A stretch of 32,434 bases of DNA from Acholeplasmataceae bacterium (GTDB taxonomy: Bacteria; Bacillota; Negativicutes; Acidaminococcales; Acidaminococcaceae): the NCBI GenBank assembly GCA_012517145.1, contig JAAYVM010000185.1, positions 1-32,434 of the forward strand. Reading direction: 5' to 3'. Within the stretch, counting starts at the first letter, position 1; each line of letters begins with the position of its first letter. Of this stretch, positions 31,835 to 32,434 are shown piece after piece. Both the position numbers and the translations under genes were made by a program. The notes beneath the pieces are model-generated. The model had not been told where the DNA came from and searched no databases. It saw only the letters and a program-made list of their open reading frames with translations.

Positions 31835-32434
31835 TTACTCAACCAGATCTTGGAAACGCAAAGCACCGTTGGCCATCATAGTAACACCCATTTCGAAAGC
31901 ATCTTCATCAATCTGGAATTTTGTGTTATGCCCCAGGTATATGCAACCCTTTTCAGGATTTTTTACCCCCAAATACATAATGCAGCCAGGAACTTTTTCC
32001 AAGAAATAAGCGAAATCTTCGCCGCCCATGCTTGGTTCCATCGTAACGGCCGTTCCCACTCCGTAAAATTCATCTGCCAAAGCGCACATAGCATCAACAT
32101 GAGGCTGAGTATTGATGGGCGTTGGGTAACCCCAAGTATACTCGACGGTTGCGGTGCAGTTTTCCGCTTCGCTTAGATTAGAAGCAATTGTACATATACG
32201 TTCATAAGCTTTTTTGCGATTTTTGTCAGTATAAGTACGTACAGTACCGCCAATCGTCACCTTGTCAGGAATAACATTATCAGCTGTACCGCCGTTAATC
32301 CTTGTCACAGAAACCACAGTACTATCAATCGGGCTGATAGTTCTGCTTACAATTTGCTGCATCGCAGTTACAATCTGCGTCGAAACCGGAATAGGATCAA
32401 TGCACATTTCCGGTTTGGCAGCATGGCCGCCGCG
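31835..32434 (-). CDS. M20-family amidohydrolase, C-terminal part (runs off the window)
   Basis: The last 199 residues of a paralogue of the downstream gene. Visible are RGGHAAKPE (dimerisation-domain His, in frame up to the last base of the window), GGTADNVIPDKVTIGGTVR, GGEDFAYFLEKVPG and the C-terminal metal-ligand His in LGHNTKFQIDE. The N-terminal catalytic half lies beyond 32434. Tandem M20 genes suggest use of related acyl-amino acids or peptides. Confidence 0.88.
   Translation of the reverse strand, partial: RGGHAAKPEMCIDPIPVSTQIVTAMQQIVSRTISPIDSTVVSVTRINGGTADNVIPDKVTIGGTVRTYTDKNRKKAYERICTIASNLSEAENCTATVEYTWGYPTPINTQPHVDAMCALADEFYGVGTAVTMEPSMGGEDFAYFLEKVPGCIMYLGVKNPEKGCIYLGHNTKFQIDEDAFEMGVTMMANGALRFQDLVE

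Overview
The window looks like the chromosome of an anaerobic, outer-membrane-bearing Firmicute, most likely Negativicutes (Sporomusa/Pelosinus-like). This is inference. Genes have strong Shine-Dalgarno (SD) sites and TTGACA/TATAAT-type promoters, and the phosphate operators have the Bacillus PhoP layout, all Firmicute traits. Yet a periplasmic adaptor and an RND pump, which need an outer membrane, are also present. No rRNA, tRNA, CRISPR array, phage or transposase gene was seen.

Left part (1-7300), mainly iron: a ferric-iron ABC importer (permease cut by the window edge, then its lipoprotein), an FkbM-type methyltransferase, a small membrane protein with its own promoter, and a feoA-feoA-feoB ferrous-iron operon divergent from a DtxR-family regulator. 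Candidate DtxR operators of the form TTAGC-Nx-GCTAA lie before the operon, before the regulator and between feoA and feoB. Three copies of a ~110-bp imperfect-palindrome repeat sit in the intergenic regions.

Middle (7300-20300): a complete pyruvate carboxylase, a helical protein of unknown function, and a phosphate locus transcribed leftward in the unusual order phoB, pstB, phoU, pstS, pstC, pstA, phoR. Two nearly identical Pho boxes, each with four hexamers at an exact 11-bp period, sit just before pstB and just before pstS, so the locus is probably two or three Pho-controlled units. A secreted DUF2202 ferritin-like protein is divergent from phoB.

Right part (20300-30000): leftward genes run from a split YeeE/YedE sulfur-transport pair through a membrane polyferredoxin and an AhpD-like protein to an adaptor and an RND pump. 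Divergent from the YeeE/YedE pair are a Cys-rich ArsR repressor and a CoA-disulfide reductase-rhodanese fusion. The two divergent promoters share a 21-bp element (20 of 21 identical, in inverted orientation), which suggests a sulfane-sulfur-responsive regulon under the ArsR protein. The window closes with a SHOCT mini-protein and two tandem M20 amidohydrolases, the second cut by the window edge.

The points most worth testing are the sulfur module and its operators, the twin Pho boxes, the feo/DtxR operator set, the palindromic repeat family, and two genes whose SD spacing points to AUA start codons.
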